Shown here piece after piece: positions 17,362 through 26,169 of a stretch of DNA of 64,000 bases. Position 1 is the stretch's first letter; each line of letters begins with the position of its first letter. The notes beneath the pieces are model-generated. The model was not told where the DNA came from, did no database searches, and saw only the letters and a program-made list of their open reading frames with translations. Source of the DNA: an uncultured Mediterraneibacter sp. (lineage in GTDB: Bacteria; Bacillota; Clostridia; Lachnospirales; Lachnospiraceae); the NCBI GenBank assembly GCA_944377745.1, contig CALWFV010000084.1:1-64000 (forward strand). Reading direction: 5' to 3'. The translations under genes were made by a program, and so were the position numbers.

Positions 17362-18489
17362 TTATAAGAACTTTCCGACATGTTCTGTCATCCTGTCCCA
17401 AGAATACTTATAAGCTTCTTCCTGGATATACCCTTTAAATTCTTGTTCCTTCTTTTCTGTAAAATATTGAGTTATCACACTTGCAAGTGCTTCTGGATCT
17501 TTTGGCTTTACAATGTACCCGGTCTTTCCATTTATTACGACATCCGGTAGGCCCCCTACCGCTGTAACAACCACTGGTTTTTCAAAGCCATATGCCACCT
17601 GTACGACTGCACTCTGAGTTGCTGATTCGTAGGGAAGCACAACCAGATCACATGCTGCAAAATATTTCTCTACCTCTTTGTCAGGAATATAACCATCATG
17701 AACTTCCAACATTTCACTAATACCTAACCTTTGAATAAGCTCTGTGTACTCTTCCTTATCGCCGCCAAAATCTCCCACGACCAGCAGTTTCACTTCAGTC
17801 AGCGCTTCCTTCAGAACGGGAAGCGCATTAAGCAAATGTTTTAACCCTTTATACTCTCGTACAAATCCAAAGAAAAGCAGGATCTTTTCACTTTCATTTA
17901 GTTTTAATATTTTTCTAGCCTCCTCCTTGCTCATATTTTGGAATTTAAATGCATTATAAGTAGGAAGAACGGCACGTATATATTCAGCATCTTTTTTTAT
18001 GCTAAGCAAATCTTCTGTGTCTGTCCCGGATTGTGTGATAAAATAATCCCCCTGCTTTAACACCATCTTTGTCAGAACTCGGTCCAGAGGGAACCGCTCA
18101 TGTGGGAATACATTGTGGCACAGAAACAATATTTTGGTTTTCCCCAGCAATTTGCATACTGTCCAGTAGCAAGGTACAAAATACGGATGCCACCACTGGA
18201 ATATCACAAGGTCAGGTTTTGATTTCCTGATCCGCCTTGCACTGCTGATCCAGTTAAAAGGGTTGGCAGTATTGATCATGTAGTCAGTCTCAGGGATTTT
18301 AAAAGCATCATTGCTGTAGTCCTTCTGTTCTTTCTTAAATAAAAACTTTGGGTACTGCATCTTGAATGAGATCATGTCCACCCGAAACTTTTTGACAAGT
18401 GCCCGATACATAAGGCCGGTATAATGAGAAATCCCGCCTTTATAGGGATATACTGGACCGATCAGAACGATATGTTTCAACTCATTCAT
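17362..18489 (-). CDS. Family 4 glycosyltransferase
   Basis: A 375-aa GT-B transferase. IGPVYPYKGGISHYT at the N-terminus is the Gly-rich acceptor loop. The C-terminal domain has LLFFGFVREYKGLKHLL and the E-x7-E-like region in LPYESATQSAVVQVAYGFEKPVV. The architecture is that of mannosyl/rhamnosyl-type GT4 enzymes. As the gene directly follows gmd/rmd upstream on the transcript, use of GDP-D-rhamnose as donor is plausible but unproven. Confidence 0.83.
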   Translation of the reverse strand: MNELKHIVLIGPVYPYKGGISHYTGLMYRALVKKFRVDMISFKMQYPKFLFKKEQKDYSNDAFKIPETDYMINTANPFNWISSARRIRKSKPDLVIFQWWHPYFVPCYWTVCKLLGKTKILFLCHNVFPHERFPLDRVLTKMVLKQGDYFITQSGTDTEDLLSIKKDAEYIRAVLPTYNAFKFQNMSKEEARKILKLNESEKILLFFGFVREYKGLKHLLNALPVLKEALTEVKLLVVGDFGGDKEEYTELIQRLGISEMLEVHDGYIPDKEVEKYFAACDLVVLPYESATQSAVVQVAYGFEKPVVVTAVGGLPDVVINGKTGYIVKPKDPEALASVITQYFTEKKEQEFKGYIQEEAYKYSWDRMTEHVGKFL

Positions 18490-18586
18490 TTTTCTATTTC
18501 GCGGCAGAGCAGTAATACAATGTCGCTAAGACAAATGGACGTTTGTCCAACAAACTGCCTAACCGCTTTTCTCCTCTTTCGTCTTA

Positions 18587-19564
18587 TTATTCATCCCGGC
18601 CACTCGTTTTCAATTCCTCATGTCCAGGACCATAATCCATTTTTCGCAATTCAAATTGAATCTCTTCCAACAATTTTCTATTTGCTGAAATCACATCTCC
18701 CAGAAGACCAATTACCCCACACATCATTGCGATTATAACAAACATACTCGCAAGGATCAAGGACTGAATATGGCCGGCACCAGAACCGCTAAAATAAAAT
18801 ATTAAAAACCGTATTCCAATCACTACACCCGCCACGCCGAAAATCCCCGCCAGCCATGCAAAGCAATACAATGGCTTATACATCATCAGAGCACGTCCAA
18901 TTGTCAGAATAGATTTCTTCACATACCCAAACATACTATGAAACAGCCTGGAGGGCCGCAATTCAGCATTTGTCCGAATCGGCACAGACGTAACAGCCAT
19001 CTTTTGCCTTCCGGCTTGTACGATTGTCTCCAGCGTATACGTATATTCATTGATTACATTCAGTCTCATCGCCGTATGTCTGCTATAAGCCCGAAATCCA
19101 CTGGGAGCATCCGGAATATCTGTTTTCGACGCTTTCCGCACAACCCAGCTCCCAAGATGCTGCAGTTTTTTCTTCAGGGGTGAGAAATGTTCAGTCTGAT
19201 CTATAGGCCTCTCCCCTACTACCATTCCTGCATCACCACTCAGGATAGGCCGGATCAATTTCTCAATGTCATCGCCACAGTACTGATTGTCCGCATCTGT
19301 ATTGACAATAATGTCTGCTCCATTTCTAAGACAAGCATCAATCCCTGCCATAAACCCTCTGGCAAGACCTTTATTATTACGGAAATTTACAATATAATTC
19401 ACGCCCCAGTTTTTCGCAACTTCGACTGTATTATCTTTGCTCCCATCATTGATGACCAGGTATTCTATAACGTCTATCCCGTCTATATGTTTAGGCAGAG
19501 CATTCAATGCAATCTCCAGCGTTTCCGCTTCATTAAAACATGGGATCTGAATAATAAGCTTCAT
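18587..19564 (-). CDS. Family 2 glycosyltransferase, polyprenyl-phosphate type (GtrB/DPM-like)
   Basis: A 325-aa protein. Residues 1-210 are a GT2 catalytic domain with IQIPCFNEAETLE, VINDGSKDNT and the DxD motif in VNTDADNQY. Residues about 225-295 form two membrane segments. Such enzymes load a sugar onto undecaprenyl phosphate at the inner face of the membrane. The lipid-linked sugar could feed GT-C enzymes like those at 11655-13451 and 21111-23246, which fits their shared presence here (inference). Confidence 0.82.
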   Translation of the reverse strand: MKLIIQIPCFNEAETLEIALNALPKHIDGIDVIEYLVINDGSKDNTVEVAKNWGVNYIVNFRNNKGLARGFMAGIDACLRNGADIIVNTDADNQYCGDDIEKLIRPILSGDAGMVVGERPIDQTEHFSPLKKKLQHLGSWVVRKASKTDIPDAPSGFRAYSRHTAMRLNVINEYTYTLETIVQAGRQKMAVTSVPIRTNAELRPSRLFHSMFGYVKKSILTIGRALMMYKPLYCFAWLAGIFGVAGVVIGIRFLIFYFSGSGAGHIQSLILASMFVIIAMMCGVIGLLGDVISANRKLLEEIQFELRKMDYGPGHEELKTSGRDE

Positions 19565-19581
19565 CTTACTGTACCTCTCTT

Positions 19582-20889
19582 TTATCTGTCATTTATCGTT
19601 CTTCTGCCTATAGAACTATATGTCGTTTTTGTGCCTTCAAACGCACTAAGCGGATAGCAGTTTCTCCCATCCAGTACAATCGGTGTCTTCATCAGCTCTT
19701 CATATTTACGGACATCAAAGTTGACTACCTGTTCCCATTCAGTAAAGATCAGACACAAATCCGCGCCTTCCAGTGTCTCTTCTATTGTAGAAAAATATTG
19801 TATATTCTTATTTGAAATTTTCTTTTTGAAGTTCTCCTCACCTACAGGATCCCAGATTCTTACATTTGCCCCATCCTCCAGAAGCAGCGGAATATTAACA
19901 AGCGAGGGGGCCTCTCTGAGATCATCCGTTCCCGGCTTGAATGTGCATCCCAAAACTGCAACATTTAAGAAAAGGAACTCATCATAATATTTCTTTGCTT
20001 TTTTTATTAGTTTAAATTTTTGGCTGTCGTTCACCTCGATTGCGGCTTTAATCGTACGTATCTCATTGTCATTAAAGCTCGCCAGCCAGCTGAGAGCCTT
20101 TGTATCCTTCGGGAAACAGGATCCTCCATACCCGATACCTGCATTTAAGAATCGGTCCCCAATTCGAGCATCATACCCCATCCCCATTGTAACCTCTTCC
20201 ACATCGGCTCCAACGGTCTCACACAGATTTGCGATCTCATTGACATAGCTGATCTTTAATGCTAGGAAATCATTAGAAGCATATTTGATCATCTCCGCAC
20301 TCCTGCGACCTACCACAAGCTTCGGCGCATCAAAATCCTGATATACTTCCTTCAGAACTTTACCCGGCTCTTCTTCATTAACTCCGATCACAATGCGTGA
20401 AGCATGAAGCGTATCTCTGACTGCCGTTCCCTGAGACAGAAATTCCGGATTAGATGCCACATATATTTTCACACTGTGTTTCTGCTTATCATGAATATAC
20501 GATTCTATTTTGTCATTTGTTCCGATCGGAACAGTGGATTTCACGACCACAACACAGTCTTTCTCGGCAGACACTGCAATCTGCTTCGCCACTTGGTACA
20601 CATAGGATAGATTTGCCGACCCGTCTGTTTTCTCCGGAGTCCCCACTCCAATAAAGATCACATCTGCATCCTTATATGAGGAAACATAATCTGTACTAAA
20701 TACCAGACGATCCATATTATCCCTCATAAGTTCCGGAAGCCCTGGCTCGTAAATTGGGGATTCCCCTTTCTTCATCATTGCAACTTTCTGTTCATCCACA
20801 TCCACGCAAGTAACGTTATGTCCTTTGCTCGCCAGACATACTCCTGTGACCAGACCTACATATCCTGTGCCTGCAACCGCTATCTTCAT
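19582..20889 (-). CDS. ugd: UDP-glucose/GDP-mannose 6-dehydrogenase
   Basis: A 435-aa dehydrogenase. It has an N-terminal NAD site MKIAVAGTGYVGLVTG, the substrate-grasp motif SPIYEPGLPEL and the catalytic cysteine in GYGGSCFPKDTKAL (about residue 260). It oxidises UDP-glucose to UDP-glucuronate in two steps. It is the first gene of the left operon, with a TATAAT promoter about 60-85 nt upstream. UDP-glucose rather than GDP-mannose is the favoured substrate because the sequence is close to bacterial Ugd. Confidence 0.92.
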   Translation of the reverse strand: MKIAVAGTGYVGLVTGVCLASKGHNVTCVDVDEQKVAMMKKGESPIYEPGLPELMRDNMDRLVFSTDYVSSYKDADVIFIGVGTPEKTDGSANLSYVYQVAKQIAVSAEKDCVVVVKSTVPIGTNDKIESYIHDKQKHSVKIYVASNPEFLSQGTAVRDTLHASRIVIGVNEEEPGKVLKEVYQDFDAPKLVVGRRSAEMIKYASNDFLALKISYVNEIANLCETVGADVEEVTMGMGYDARIGDRFLNAGIGYGGSCFPKDTKALSWLASFNDNEIRTIKAAIEVNDSQKFKLIKKAKKYYDEFLFLNVAVLGCTFKPGTDDLREAPSLVNIPLLLEDGANVRIWDPVGEENFKKKISNKNIQYFSTIEETLEGADLCLIFTEWEQVVNFDVRKYEELMKTPIVLDGRNCYPLSAFEGTKTTYSSIGRRTINDR

Positions 20890-20946
20890 TGTTCAGTACC
20901 TCTCATTTATCAACATATTAATTTGGGATTCGACACATCCTGATAT

Positions 20947-20975
20947 ATTATAGCACATTTTTTTCTTTCCTTAAA
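20947..20975 (-). promoter_or_regulatory. Promoter of the left polysaccharide operon (ugd)
   Basis: On the minus strand there is a perfect TATAAT (complement of 20947-20952) with a weaker TTTAAG -35 (20970-20975) at 17-bp spacing. The TATAAT ends about 57 nt before the ugd start. It is divergent from the promoter at 21049-21078. Confidence 0.55.
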
Positions 20976-21048
20976 TAGCTTTTTATAGCATTTTTAAGGG
21001 AATATTTGACCTTTATAACATTTATATACATTATGTCTTTTTCCACAG

Positions 21049-21078
21049 TTGTAACCACGTTCAACTCTATGCTATACT
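21049..21078 (+). promoter_or_regulatory. Promoter of the 711-aa membrane protein gene
   Basis: TTGTAA (21049-21054) and TATACT (21073-21078) are 18 bp apart. AGGGAGTG at 21098-21105 then precedes the ATG at 21111. Because the -10 box lies inside a longer open frame that begins at 21006, the downstream ATG is preferred. Confidence 0.55.
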
Positions 21079-21110
21079 TAATGGGAAATTTACGTATAGG
21101 GAGTGACTAC

Positions 21111-23246
21111 ATGAATTTAATCAGTTTACACATAAAACCATCCTATAAATTTCTAATGATATCCGGCTGTATTGTACTATTTCTTCTAGGCATAAACATC
21201 CCCAATTTATCCCAGATTTTTGTTCTCCACGACGAATTTGGATACTGGTATAATGCGGCTCATTTCGCAGGATACGACTGGTCAGGAATCGAGGGAATTT
21301 CGGAATACTACTCCTACGGATATAGTATGCTTCTCGCCCCACTCTTCCATATATTCGATTCCAGTATAACTATTTATCGCACCGCAATCACTCTTAATAT
21401 TGTATTACTTGTTTTAAGTTTCTTTATATCATGTAGATGTGCCTTTCGGCTTTTTCCGGATATCTCGAAAAAAGTCCTTGTTTTTTTCTGTCTGCTGACC
21501 ACTCTTTATGGCGGCTATATTTTTGATGTAAATATTACCTGGGGTGAACCTTTGCTACTGTTTGTATTCTGGATACTACTGCTGACTTTAATTAATTATT
21601 TTGATACGCATTCCTGTCTGCTGTTAATCCTTTCCATCGCAGAGGGCATATATATCTATACTATACACCAGCGCGCTCTCGGAGTTGTAATTGCTCTTTT
21701 CCTGGTACTCTTTTTCCATATTATTATCTTCTGTAATCGTTCACAGAGGAAATATATTTTTGTAATGTTAATAATCTTTATTATTTTCTTTGCTGTTGCG
21801 ACTGCTGTTAAGAGGGATTTGGTAAGTTCAATCTGGAGCCCTTCCTTTACAATCTCATCTTCAAATTTTAATGATTACAGCGGACAGTTCGACAAAATCA
21901 TTGCATTCTTCACATCAGGAGATTTTTTTGTCTCTGTCATAAAGGGATTTCTCTCTAAAATATTTTATCTTTTATGTGCAAGCGGACTACTGATACTGTG
22001 GGGTGCATATTTTATCATTCATAAAACTTTTCATAAGGATTTTAAGAATGTTCCTTTTCAAATGATATATATTTTCTGTATTTTATCCGTTCTGGCGTTA
22101 GAAGGTGTCAGCGCGCTTTATTTCAACACTTATCCACGCCTTGACACAGTCCTCTACGGCCGCTATGCAGAATTTGCCGCAGCCCCGCTTATCCTGTTTG
22201 GACTGTGTTTTCTCTATCAAAAAATGGGGACAACTAAAGTTCTGTTCAGCGGAATATTTATTTACCTTCTTCTCTCTTTAACAGCGATAGAGCAGTTGTT
22301 TGAAGGTTCAGGCAACATGTATTTAAGCAGTGTTGTTGGCAACATTTTTTACGACTCTGCTACAGACCGCATGAATACCGGATATCTTATTGTTATTCCG
22401 CTGCTGATTGGTATTTTTCTCTTTGTTCTTTTTCAGCAGCGTAGGAGAATACTATACTTTGTCGCTGTAATCCCGCTTTTATCTCTGTGGATCTATGCAG
22501 ATTACTACACTTTAAAAGTGGATGTCAACGAATCCCAGCGGCTTGCTTCCGGTTACAATCATCTCTGCGATGACATCACAGATCTTGGGGAAGATCTCCC
22601 TATTTATTTTGTATATAAAGAAGAACTTGGCAGTTCAAACTGGAACATTGAAAGGATACAATTCTCACTGTATGACAGAAAGATCCAGCTTATTATGCCG
22701 GAGGACGTAGACTCATTATCCGGCGATCATATCCTTCTTCAGTACAGTCTGAATGGGATCAATATGGATGACTATACTGTTTACTCACAAGCCCATGGCA
22801 TGGTCGCGGCTGTCCCCACTGACTCTTCTCTTGCTGAAGCCGCCCTCAGTAAACAGTTCAAGGAGTCTGTTTTTGACCCAACAGATCGAACAAATGGCAT
22901 TGAAGATTATGGCGGAAGATATTCCTTATCATCCAGTCATAAAGAGGGGATGTTATCCTACGGAAACAATCTTTCTTTAAATGCAGGAACTTACGAAGTC
23001 AATCTTTCCTTCCATGTCAGCGAAATCACGGATACTTCGCTTGGCTGCTTCGATATAACCACAGATCAGGGGGCAAACGAACTATTGTGGAGCGCTTTGA
23101 CAACTGCCGAAATTGACGAAGACGGTTATGCAGAACTCACTTACACTTTCACATGTGAGAACTCAAACTTTGTAGAATTTCGTGTTTATACTTATGACAC
23201 TTCTCTTTTTGAACTGGATTCGATCACTTATCAACGCATTATGTAA
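21111..23246 (+). CDS. Multi-pass membrane protein with C-terminal beta domain, candidate GT-C glycosyltransferase
   Basis: A 711-aa protein with about a dozen membrane segments up to roughly residue 465, then a soluble, Ser/Thr-rich tail of about 230 residues with beta-strand character. It contains VLHDEFGYWYNAAHFAGYDW near residue 40, closely matching the signature of the protein at 11655-13451. The start at 21111 puts that motif at the same distance from the N-terminus in both proteins. The acidic pair suggests a GT-C enzyme using a polyprenyl-phosphate sugar outside the membrane. The tail may bind glycan. It is the only plus-strand gene between the two polysaccharide operons. Confidence 0.6.
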   Translation: MNLISLHIKPSYKFLMISGCIVLFLLGINIPNLSQIFVLHDEFGYWYNAAHFAGYDWSGIEGISEYYSYGYSMLLAPLFHIFDSSITIYRTAITLNIVLLVLSFFISCRCAFRLFPDISKKVLVFFCLLTTLYGGYIFDVNITWGEPLLLFVFWILLLTLINYFDTHSCLLLILSIAEGIYIYTIHQRALGVVIALFLVLFFHIIIFCNRSQRKYIFVMLIIFIIFFAVATAVKRDLVSSIWSPSFTISSSNFNDYSGQFDKIIAFFTSGDFFVSVIKGFLSKIFYLLCASGLLILWGAYFIIHKTFHKDFKNVPFQMIYIFCILSVLALEGVSALYFNTYPRLDTVLYGRYAEFAAAPLILFGLCFLYQKMGTTKVLFSGIFIYLLLSLTAIEQLFEGSGNMYLSSVVGNIFYDSATDRMNTGYLIVIPLLIGIFLFVLFQQRRRILYFVAVIPLLSLWIYADYYTLKVDVNESQRLASGYNHLCDDITDLGEDLPIYFVYKEELGSSNWNIERIQFSLYDRKIQLIMPEDVDSLSGDHILLQYSLNGINMDDYTVYSQAHGMVAAVPTDSSLAEAALSKQFKESVFDPTDRTNGIEDYGGRYSLSSSHKEGMLSYGNNLSLNAGTYEVNLSFHVSEITDTSLGCFDITTDQGANELLWSALTTAEIDEDGYAELTYTFTCENSNFVEFRVYTYDTSLFELDSITYQRIM

Positions 23247-23256
23247 ACAATAAAAC

Positions 23257-23310
23257 AGCCACTCTATCCTCACAGATATTTCAGAGTGATAGAATGGCTT
23301 ATTTTTATTT
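23257..23310. terminator. Bidirectional terminator between convergent genes
   Basis: AGCCACTCTATC (23257-23268) pairs with GATAGAATGGCT (23288-23299) with one mismatch. It is followed on the plus strand by TTATTTTTATTTTT. On the minus strand the stem runs into GTTTTATTG. It separates the plus-strand membrane protein gene from the minus-strand operon that ends at 23305. Confidence 0.85.
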
Positions 23311-24381
23311 TTCAAGATATCTGAGACTTTCCTCTACCGCATCCGACAGATACCCTCCTGAACAGAGTTTACTCGAGATATGTTTAATATTTTCTTCAAT
23401 TTCAACATATTTTTCCACAGATATATTTTTTAGTCTTTTTCCCAGTTCATCCAGAGAATCAATTGTAATACCAATCTTATTTTCTTCGATAAAAGAAGCT
23501 TCAGCAGCCTCCTTCCAGATAATCACCGGAATGCCGAGTGAAATATACAGCGATACTTTATGGGGATTATTATACCGCAGATATTCCCCATAAGCTCCCG
23601 TACACGCGTTTGTGCTCACTCCATCCCAAACTAATCCCCAGCTCCCTCTGATGTGTGCCGCTAACTGATCCGATGGATAAACTCCTCTGTATATGACATT
23701 ATCCGCTTCCATTTGCTTCTCAAACCCAGGACCATACAATGAGAAATCACAGTCCTTGATTTCTTTTAGTTTTCTAAGATATCCGGCTTTATTCCCATCC
23801 AGATTTCCTGCGATAACTACACTTCCATCCCTTCTCTCATCAGTCACGGCAGCCGAATTTCCAATATAATCAAATACCTGCAATGTCACAATATGAGATT
23901 TCACACTTTGCTCGAGAAGATACTCTTTCATCCTGTCATTATGAGCTATGATTACATCGGACAGACCCCAAAATACTTTTTCATGTGAATATTGCTTTGT
24001 TGTCTCTTGCGGAAAACGAATGGAATCAATGTCATGGATCAATAATATCACCTTAACATTTTTCTGTTTTTTCAATCTGGCAATATACCAGGCCGCCACT
24101 TTATTAAACACCAGACTGTTCAGAAATGGAAATTGGACCAACATCACTGAGTCACGCTCTATCCGATTCCCGATTTTTATCCAGTCCAGATTGGTCCAGA
24201 ACATCATTCGTATATAATGAACAATTTTACTTTGTAACGATTTTTTTCTATGGATGTCTAATGCAGTCCAATGATTTTTACTTAAAATAGAACTTACATC
24301 TTGTCTTGCCTTAGAAAGAGCACTTTGATCTTTTCCCGCTTCTTCCTGAACAAAATATTTTTTCACAAAATATGCCCTCAC
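23305..24381 (-). CDS. Gtf3/WbbI-like glycosyltransferase (possible galactofuranosyltransferase)
   Basis: A 358-aa GT-B protein. LLIHDIDSIRF at about residue 118, VFWGLSDVIIAHNDRMKEYL and LVWDGVSTNACTGAYGEYL are characteristic of the family that includes streptococcal Gtf3 and the galactofuranosyltransferase WbbI. NNPHKVSLYISLGIPVI is the donor-binding end of the fold. It is the last gene of the right operon. If it uses UDP-galactofuranose, a glf mutase would be expected, and none is in the window, so the donor is open. Confidence 0.7.
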   Translation of the reverse strand: MRAYFVKKYFVQEEAGKDQSALSKARQDVSSILSKNHWTALDIHRKKSLQSKIVHYIRMMFWTNLDWIKIGNRIERDSVMLVQFPFLNSLVFNKVAAWYIARLKKQKNVKVILLIHDIDSIRFPQETTKQYSHEKVFWGLSDVIIAHNDRMKEYLLEQSVKSHIVTLQVFDYIGNSAAVTDERRDGSVVIAGNLDGNKAGYLRKLKEIKDCDFSLYGPGFEKQMEADNVIYRGVYPSDQLAAHIRGSWGLVWDGVSTNACTGAYGEYLRYNNPHKVSLYISLGIPVIIWKEAAEASFIEENKIGITIDSLDELGKRLKNISVEKYVEIEENIKHISSKLCSGGYLSDAVEESLRYLEK

Positions 24382-24406
24382 TTTTTAATGATCACAAAAA
24401 CTTTCG

Positions 24407-25399
24407 TTAAACGCTTCTCCGTAGATTTAACAAAAAATGCCGTAACACAACCAGCCACTTTGCCGGCACCCCCATACAGAGCAGTCTGATAAAAATGCGG
24501 TTAGCTGAATTTATATAACCGCTGTTTATATATTTTGAATTTTGTCGGATCTTTCTTTTAAGGTCCGATATCAAACGATAGTATTCTCTTTTCTTTGTAT
24601 AAATAATGCGGTCGATTATAGTAAATAAAACAATAATAAGTCTGGAATATGCCGCCTTATCAAACTGATTCTCGTGTTGCTCAGAATATACTATCATTTT
24701 TTCAGCCTCTTTGATACCGATCAGTTCTCTTTCTGAAAATCTCTTATTTGTTGCACTGTCTTCCCGCTGAAAATAATAGTAACAGCATTTTCCCGTATAC
24801 ACCGCTTTATCACACTGATCATACAACTCGATTCCTATAGCCACATCTTCCATATACCTTCGGTCCTCTGGGAAGGCAACATTTTGAAAAAGCTTTTTTT
24901 TAAACAGTTTATCACACATAAACCCCTTAAACAGCCTTTGAGAGATCCACTCTTCCATGAGCTGGTCATGAGTCCACACGTAGAACAGGTTCTCATCTGA
25001 CTGCTTTTGTGTTTTGCCTGATGGCCATACCATAGCATATCCGACGATGGAGACATCAGCATTATTTTCTTGAAGATTATCATACAATATTTCGTACATG
25101 TCAGGAGAAATCCAGTCATCAGAATCTACAAAGCCGACATAATCTCCCGTACATATTTCCAAAGCTTTATTCCTGGCCGCCGAAGGACCACTGTTTGAAG
25201 TATGAAGCACAGTGATTCTAGAATCTTTTTCTGCATACTCATCGCATATTTGCGGGGAACCGTCAGACGACCCGTCATCCACCAGTAAAATTTCCAAATT
25301 TTGATATGTTTGGCCAATAACGCTTTCAATGCAGCGTCTCAAATACTTTTCAACGTTATAAACCGGAATAATAACAGAAATTAATGGCCTTTCAGTCAT
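24407..25399 (-). CDS. Family 2 glycosyltransferase
   Basis: A 330-aa GT2. It has ISVIIPVYNVEKYL at the N-terminus, LLVDDGSSDGS and the VDSDDWISPDM metal motif at about residue 85. The ATG at 25399 has GGGGGAGTGAA directly before it. A longer frame from 25522 adds 41 hydrophilic residues, overlaps the upstream gene and lacks a ribosome site, so it was rejected. The C-terminal region has YYYFQREDSAT, common in capsule GT2 enzymes. Confidence 0.85.
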   Translation of the reverse strand: MTERPLISVIIPVYNVEKYLRRCIESVIGQTYQNLEILLVDDGSSDGSPQICDEYAEKDSRITVLHTSNSGPSAARNKALEICTGDYVGFVDSDDWISPDMYEILYDNLQENNADVSIVGYAMVWPSGKTQKQSDENLFYVWTHDQLMEEWISQRLFKGFMCDKLFKKKLFQNVAFPEDRRYMEDVAIGIELYDQCDKAVYTGKCCYYYFQREDSATNKRFSERELIGIKEAEKMIVYSEQHENQFDKAAYSRLIIVLFTIIDRIIYTKKREYYRLISDLKRKIRQNSKYINSGYINSANRIFIRLLCMGVPAKWLVVLRHFLLNLRRSV

Positions 25400-25416
25400 T
25401 TCACTCCCCCGTCCTT

Positions 25417-26169
25417 CTATTTTCTGATCATCCTTTTTAACTTTTCTCTGCCCGTTTCTCCAATCACGCGCGTGATCATTCCTTTCGCCCAGTCTTTTCT
25501 TCGATCCCATGAACTTTTCCATGCTCCGCTGTAATGGTGGATAGTACGGGTATTTTCGGTAATCTCCATACGCATTGTAGAATAATTGATCGGGGAAAAA
25601 TAATCCGCTGGATAGACAGTCACTCCATCAGGCGTTTTTGTAATACTGTCTGACATTAGAAGTTGATACTTTTCATTAAAAAATTTGTAAATATACTGCG
25701 AATTGGGCATGGTGTCTGATTTTCCCTGTCTATCAAGAAATCTCCTGTTTCTGTAATCATCAAGCAATTCTTTGAGCCATTGTTCTCCCTTTCTCGCACC
25801 GATCACCGCAGTACAGACAGTATATCTGCTCTCAAAACCGATAAAAGACTGATGCTCCAGAAGATCATCCATAGATTTTATGATCTCCACATCCGTATCC
25901 AGATATATTCCTCCGTACTCGTACAGTACATAAAGTCTCATTACGTCTGTGACAAATGCCCACTTTTGTTTTTGTATTGCCTCCTCTACATATGGCATAT
26001 TTATTTTCTCGAATGGAAATATGTCTTCATTCCATTCTTTTATCTCAAAATCAGGGGCATACTTTCTCCATGTAGACATATATTTTTGTATCTCTTCCGG
26101 CTTCTCTTTTCTTCCGAGCCAGCAGTAATGGATCGTTTTAGGAATTCTTTTCTGTCCACTTTCCATCAT
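25417..26169 (-). CDS. Family 32 glycosyltransferase (capsular polysaccharide type)
   Basis: A 250-aa protein. IPKTIHYCWLGRKEKPE at the start and the DxD motif in YEYGGIYLDTDVEI (about residues 92-105) define the GT32/OCH1-like family, whose members often transfer galactose or mannose. It overlaps the upstream unknown gene by 4 nt and lies 17 nt before the next GT2. It is likely cytoplasmic and works on the lipid-linked repeat unit. Confidence 0.88.
   Translation of the reverse strand: MMESGQKRIPKTIHYCWLGRKEKPEEIQKYMSTWRKYAPDFEIKEWNEDIFPFEKINMPYVEEAIQKQKWAFVTDVMRLYVLYEYGGIYLDTDVEIIKSMDDLLEHQSFIGFESRYTVCTAVIGARKGEQWLKELLDDYRNRRFLDRQGKSDTMPNSQYIYKFFNEKYQLLMSDSITKTPDGVTVYPADYFSPINYSTMRMEITENTRTIHHYSGAWKSSWDRRKDWAKGMITRVIGETGREKLKRMIRK

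Noticed and set aside
21006-21110. Longer N-terminus for the 711-aa membrane protein
   Set aside because: The extension overlaps a good promoter, and the shared DEFGYW motif aligns with its relative only when the protein starts at 21111.
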